Below are positions 59,786 to 64,000 of a DNA stretch of 64,000 nt, one piece after another. The position numbers were made by a program, and so were the translations under genes. The stretch comes from Deltaproteobacteria bacterium (GTDB taxonomy: Bacteria > Desulfobacterota > Desulfuromonadia > Geobacterales > Geobacteraceae): the NCBI GenBank assembly GCA_021848385.1, contig JAJZUQ010000008.1:1-64000 (forward strand), read 5' to 3'. How positions within the stretch are numbered: position 1 is the stretch's first letter; the number at the start of each line of letters is the position of its first letter. The notes beneath the pieces were generated by a model. It was not told the DNA's origin. It did not search any database and saw only the letters and a list, made by a program, of their open reading frames with translations.

Positions 59786-61414
59786 CTATTTTGCAGCGGC
59801 TGCCCCTTCTCTGGCGTCAATAGCCTTGTTGAGGAGCGCCACCCCTTCCTTGGAGAGGGCGATGGAGTGGGTAAGGGTGTCGCGGGCCAGGTCGGGGTTG
59901 TGGAAGCCGTCGCTGTTCTCGGCGGTCCACCACTCCCAGAGCACGTGGGCCTCCTCATGCTTCTCGCGGGCCTTGGCAAGGACGTCCTCGCCTACTCCCA
60001 TCCGTTTGGCGGCGGCATAGGTGTCGATCAGCTGACCGAGCCAGTATTCCGCCTTGCGCATCTTGCCCCGGATGTAGTTCTGAATGGCATCCAGCTGGTA
60101 CAGTTTTTTCTCCACCGTCTCCTTGCTGTGGGCGTGACAGCTGAGGCAGGCTTCCCTGATATGGTTTTTCGGTCTGATAACCATGTGGGACTTGAAGGTT
60201 TTCCCGGTTTTATCTTTCATTACCGGCATGTGGCAGTCGGCGCAGGTAACCCCTGCCTTGTCATGAACACTGCCGAAAAAGGTCTCCGCCTCGGGATGGC
60301 GTATTTTCACGAGCCTTGCGCCGGTCACGGCGTGCCTGAACTCATAGAAATTCTGTTTCTTGCTGTGTTCCAGCAGATCATTCGGACTGACCAGTGGAAT
60401 ATGGTTGACCCGCTGGTCGTCGTAACCCACCTTTTTGCCGCTGTCGAATTCGAAACCGGGGCTGCAGGCGTAGTCGACATGGCACTGGGCGCACATCATG
60501 CGGGAGTCCGGCTTCTGCATGATGCCGATCTTCCGGAAGCCGTCCCGGAATGAGATCACTTTCAGGTCGGTCTTGCCGTCCTTGCCGGCGAATATCTTCG
60601 CTCCTTTCTCATCGATGGCCTGGATGAGGGCGTCCCGCACGATGCGGGGCTGGGTGCCGTGGGGATCATGACAGTGGATGCATCCCACAGGATTATTCGT
60701 ATCCTTGGCGATCTCGACCAGATCCGAGGTCCGGTCCCATTTGGCTTTCGGATCCTTATCCCCCATGAACTTCCATTTCAGGATATGGTCGGACGTTTTG
60801 CACTGGATACAGGTGGGATTCCCCCCCTTGACGGTCTCCGCCAGTTTGAAATTCGGTCCCTTGTCTTCCAGCACATCCCAGGTCTTGCCGACCGCATCAA
60901 CGCCCATCCACCGGTTCTTATACTGAAAACGGCCGTTGTCGAAGCGGTCCACGGCAAACTGATCAATAACCATGAATGCGTGGCCGCGCGGCTCATTATG
61001 CTCATAGGTAAATCCATAGGGTGCCAGCAGCTTGTCCATCATAGGAGAGCGGCCGGTTGGAACCCCCTTCTCCTTCCGCGCCTGGGATTCATAGTTCACG
61101 GTAAAGAAGCTGTTGTATTCATTCTTGTGGCACTTGCCGCAGAGCGCCTGGTCGATGATGGTCCCCGGTTTGGATTCGCTGTCTGCCAGATGCTCCTTAA
61201 GCTTGCTGTGGCAGACGTCGCAGGCCAGTTTGGCGTGCTTTGACCCTTCCTTGAGGGCCTTGACCTCCTCATGGCAGGCGTAGCAGTCCTCCCGTCCGTC
61301 ATTGACCTGCTTTGCCGCCGGTTTTGCCTTGGCGGCAGTGGACATGGACGGCAGTGAGATGGCCAGCAACGCACCTCCGACAAGGGCCAACGTCACGATG
61401 GTTTTTCCCCACAT
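59786..61414 (-). CDS. Octaheme cytochrome c, octaheme nitrite reductase (ONR)-like
   Basis: Eight heme motifs: CYACH, CDVCH, CGKCH, CIQCK, CIHCH, CAQCH, CADCH, CLSCH; VDYAC and HPE near catalytic positions. Confidence 0.85.
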   Translation of the reverse strand: MWGKTIVTLALVGGALLAISLPSMSTAAKAKPAAKQVNDGREDCYACHEEVKALKEGSKHAKLACDVCHSKLKEHLADSESKPGTIIDQALCGKCHKNEYNSFFTVNYESQARKEKGVPTGRSPMMDKLLAPYGFTYEHNEPRGHAFMVIDQFAVDRFDNGRFQYKNRWMGVDAVGKTWDVLEDKGPNFKLAETVKGGNPTCIQCKTSDHILKWKFMGDKDPKAKWDRTSDLVEIAKDTNNPVGCIHCHDPHGTQPRIVRDALIQAIDEKGAKIFAGKDGKTDLKVISFRDGFRKIGIMQKPDSRMMCAQCHVDYACSPGFEFDSGKKVGYDDQRVNHIPLVSPNDLLEHSKKQNFYEFRHAVTGARLVKIRHPEAETFFGSVHDKAGVTCADCHMPVMKDKTGKTFKSHMVIRPKNHIREACLSCHAHSKETVEKKLYQLDAIQNYIRGKMRKAEYWLGQLIDTYAAAKRMGVGEDVLAKAREKHEEAHVLWEWWTAENSDGFHNPDLARDTLTHSIALSKEGVALLNKAIDAREGAAAAK

Positions 61415-61850
61415 GGTGTTCTCTCCTTTCAGTTAGTGATATTTCAATCGCACCGATTTGATCAGCGCAACCGCTCTCCTGCCGGCAAGGGCTCCGTGGA
61501 TTTCGACTCTGTCCTTTGGGCCAGGCTTCCGGCCAGGTTATGGCTTGCATAGGGTCGGCAGATGGTGATTACGCTGGAAATAGGAATGAGTAAACTCCTC
61601 TGGTTAATTTCTCATAACTGTATCACCTGAATTTACCCTGACAACCAATCCTCCAAACTGCTGAGACCGGATTTCGCCAAGTCAGACGAATACTATTGGG
61701 CCAAATAGCGGGAGATTTTTTGCGGAAGTCAGGGTGGATGGTGCAAAAGGAAATGATATTATGTACCGCCGGCCGGATTTGTGTATAATACGCCCGCAAC
61801 GGCCGGGAGAAACCGGGCGTCAGTTCCTTGTCCGGAGGTCAACAATAACC

Positions 61851-62387
61851 ATGGCGGAAGAAAAGAAAGAACCCTGGCTCAACTATCTCGCCCTTAGCAC
61901 GGTGATCCTGGCTGTCTGCGCCACACTTTCTACCTTCAAGGGGGGAGGCTATTCCACCCGTTCGGTGATGAGCCAGTCCCAGGCCTCGGACCAGTGGGCC
62001 TTTTCCCAGGCAAAGAGCATCAAGAGCTACATCTACGAGATGCAGAAGGACAAGCTGGAGCTCGAATTGAAGGGGATCGAGGGGAAAGCGTCCCCGGCGA
62101 TAGTGGAGGAGTACGGCAAAAGAATCGACGGTTACGGGAAGAAGATCGCCAAGTACGAGGGGGAAAAGGGGCAGATCCAGAAGGAGGCCAAACGGTTCGA
62201 ATCCATACGGGACGAGGCCCAGAAACACAGTCAGGCCTTCGGTATCGCCGTGATTTTCCTCCAGATCGCCATACTCCTCTCTTCCATCGCCGCCCTCATC
62301 AAGATGAAGTATGTCTGGGTCATCGGCTGTGCCATTGGCCTCGTGGGGATCGTCTACTTCGCCAACGGTTTATTCCTTTTCTTCTGA
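61851..62387 (+). CDS. DUF4337-family membrane protein
   Basis: WLNYLALSTVILAVCATLSTFKGGGYSTRSVMSQSQASDQWAFSQAKSIK; two C-terminal TM segments. Confidence 0.85.
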   Translation: MAEEKKEPWLNYLALSTVILAVCATLSTFKGGGYSTRSVMSQSQASDQWAFSQAKSIKSYIYEMQKDKLELELKGIEGKASPAIVEEYGKRIDGYGKKIAKYEGEKGQIQKEAKRFESIRDEAQKHSQAFGIAVIFLQIAILLSSIAALIKMKYVWVIGCAIGLVGIVYFANGLFLFF

Positions 62388-62416
62388 TCTCTTTAATAAT
62401 TGCATCTTCCGTAACG

Positions 62417-62448
62417 ACAAAGCCCCAACCATCCGGTCGGGGCTTTGT
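62417..62448. terminator. Rho-independent terminator
   Basis: acaaagccccaaccatccggtcggggctttgt. Confidence 0.8.
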
Positions 62449-62507
62449 GTGTTAAGGGGCTGCTCGTAGCGGCAGCCTGATCCTCTTTGCGTCTCTGGGC
62501 CTTTGCG

Positions 62508-62999
62508 TCAAATAATTCTCGACTCAGAGAGGCGTCGTTCCAGCACGAGCCAGCTGAAAGAAGGAGAGCCAGCGACTTCTTCCCGTTCAATCTCCTTAAA
62601 TTCCGGCGGGATTGCGGGGAGTAAGGTATCCCCCTCGTACTCCCGGTGGACTATCGTGAGATAGATTCGGTCCGCAAGGTGAAGTACAGCCCGGTAGACT
62701 TCGCCGCCACCACCGATGAAGACCTCTTCCGCGCCGGTGCAGGTAGCCAGGGCTTCCTCCATGCTTGGGAAAACCTCGACTCCATCCGGACGGAATGTCG
62801 GGTTCCTGCTGAGCACGATGCAGCGCCGGTCGGGGAGGGGGTGGCCGATGGATGCGAAGGTTGTTCGCCCCATGATGACCGGGTGTCCCGTGGTGAGCTC
62901 CCGGAAGTGCCTGAGATCAGCCGGAAGGTGCCAGGGGATAACCCCCTTGCTGCCGATGACACGGTTTTCCGCCATGGCGGCGATGAGGGAAACGATCAT
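62508..62999 (-). CDS. folA: Dihydrofolate reductase
   Basis: MIVSLIAAMAENRVIGSKGVIPWHLPADLRHFRELT..GHPVIMGRTTFASIG, VFIGGGGEVYR. Confidence 0.95.
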   Translation of the reverse strand: MIVSLIAAMAENRVIGSKGVIPWHLPADLRHFRELTTGHPVIMGRTTFASIGHPLPDRRCIVLSRNPTFRPDGVEVFPSMEEALATCTGAEEVFIGGGGEVYRAVLHLADRIYLTIVHREYEGDTLLPAIPPEFKEIEREEVAGSPSFSWLVLERRLSESRII

Positions 63000-63649
63000 G
63001 GTTTTTCCCCTTCTTCCGCCCGGTCCGATGCATATACCCATTCCAGGGCGCGGCCGGTCAGGGTGGTGACGAGCATTCCCAGGCAGGTGCCGGCGATCAC
63101 GTCGCTGAGGAAGTGATAGTCGGTGAGGATGAGGGCCATTCCGAGAAGAAGCACCGCCAGGACAGACGGGACGCGATACCGGGGGAAATGGTACCAGATG
63201 GCGGCAAAGAAGGCGGTGAAGACCAGCATGTGACCGGAGGGAAAGCCTCCGTCACCGTGAAACCAGTTGAAACCGGAGGAACCGTGGTGGTGGAGCCATT
63301 TCCGCGTATAGCCCCTTCCAAAGACCCCCTGGAGCAGCGTTTTAAGGAGATAGGAGAGGGGGATGGCGGTGGCGGCGAGCAGCACGAACCTTCTTTTTCC
63401 CCCGTCCCGTCCGCTCCGTTTCAGGAGGAAATAGTCGATCCACATGATGACAGTGGCAATACAGACCAAGGGGAAGAGGAGGTCGGGTATTCGCTGGGTG
63501 CCGAGGGGAGAGAGGTGCCTGGAGTGCAGGAAGTCCATGACGGCGCGGGCCAGCCATTCGTCAACGTAAAGGTAGCTGATGCCGACCGCCAGCGCAGCCA
63601 CAATGAGTTTCCCCGTGAAATGCATGCCCCTGTCTGTCAAGGTATTCAC
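62996..63649 (-). CDS. PAP2-family phosphatase
   Basis: FPSGHMLVFTAFFAAIWYHFPRYR...LILTDYHFLSDVIAGTCLG. Confidence 0.92.
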   Translation of the reverse strand: MNTLTDRGMHFTGKLIVAALAVGISYLYVDEWLARAVMDFLHSRHLSPLGTQRIPDLLFPLVCIATVIMWIDYFLLKRSGRDGGKRRFVLLAATAIPLSYLLKTLLQGVFGRGYTRKWLHHHGSSGFNWFHGDGGFPSGHMLVFTAFFAAIWYHFPRYRVPSVLAVLLLGMALILTDYHFLSDVIAGTCLGMLVTTLTGRALEWVYASDRAEEGEKP

Positions 63650-64000
63650 CGGAGCGTGACCACGGTCACTCCGCTCCCCCCTTCGTAAGCTTCACCCTCC
63701 CGGAGTTCCCTTGCCAGCGGGTGGCCGTCCAGATACTGCCGTACGCCGCGCATGAGGGCACCGGTCCCCTTTCCATGAACGATCCTCACCTCGCCGTACC
63801 CTGCGAGGGAGGCATGGTTGAGGAACTGCTCAAGTCGGGGGAGGGCATCATCAACCCGGCTGCCGACCAGGTTGAGCTCCGTGGTCGGCGCTTCCTCTTC
63901 CGCTGCCGGCCGTTTCCCCTTAACGAGAGCTTTGGTGGCCTTACCCCGGGGTGGGGCAATGCCGTCAAGTGGGACCTCGATCTCCAGCGAGCCGGCCCGT
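63646..64000 (-). CDS. mutS2: MutS2 C-terminal fragment with Smr domain (continues past window end)
   Basis: minus-strand frame ...LDLVGSRVDDALPRLEQFLNHASLAGYGEVRIVHGKGTGALMRGVRQYLDGHPLARELREGEAYEGGSGVTVVTLR-stop. Confidence 0.9.
   Translation of the reverse strand, partial: RAGSLEIEVPLDGIAPPRGKATKALVKGKRPAAEEEAPTTELNLVGSRVDDALPRLEQFLNHASLAGYGEVRIVHGKGTGALMRGVRQYLDGHPLARELREGEAYEGGSGVTVVTLR

Noticed and set aside
62480-62515. Repeated tttgcgtc (gacgcaaa) resembling a GEMM core on the minus strand
   Set aside because: Short direct repeat downstream of folA; no surrounding riboswitch structure.

Overview
Chromosomal window that looks like a Geobacter-type deltaproteobacterium, judged from sfrA/sfrB-like genes, an IclR regulator, sucCD, multiheme cytochrome c and overall gene content. 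No database search was possible. Most of the window is ordinary core metabolism: trxB, ilvA, folE2, queC, a DEAD-box helicase, trmB, truD, coaE, sfrBA, mltG, plsY, lpxH-like, sucCD, dapF, nfo, dtd, pabB(C), typA/bipA, bamD, folA and mutS2 (partial). The more unusual parts are: (1) a large serine recombinase element, with a small nuclease-like ORF, that ends inside a comM/yifB gene truncated just before its Walker A motif; (2) a MITE-like element of about 176 bp between an SSS symporter gene and a DUF294 gene, with GTTTCCGGATGGA terminal inverted repeats and a 6-bp GACTAG direct repeat, whose in-silico excision restores a tight stop-RBS-ATG junction; (3) a hairpin-rich element of about 180 bp present in two inverted copies 10.3 kb apart; (4) a second palindromic repeat family of about 110 bp (3 copies) and an inverted-repeat-bounded AACAGGGAT...ATCCCTGTT spacer family (3 copies); (5) a GEMM-I (cyclic-dinucleotide) riboswitch-like leader with altered core positions upstream of a secreted Kelch-type protein; (6) an octaheme cytochrome with one CXXCK motif and a Tyr-x-Cys motif, typical of octaheme nitrite reductase; (7) a small AT-rich island with short iterated repeats, attC-like hairpins and a Phd/ParE toxin-antitoxin pair; (8) a perfect 12-bp hairpin at the predicted 5' end of the typA transcript; (9) short heptanucleotide tandem repeats in several operon spacers. 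No rRNA, tRNA or CRISPR array was seen.
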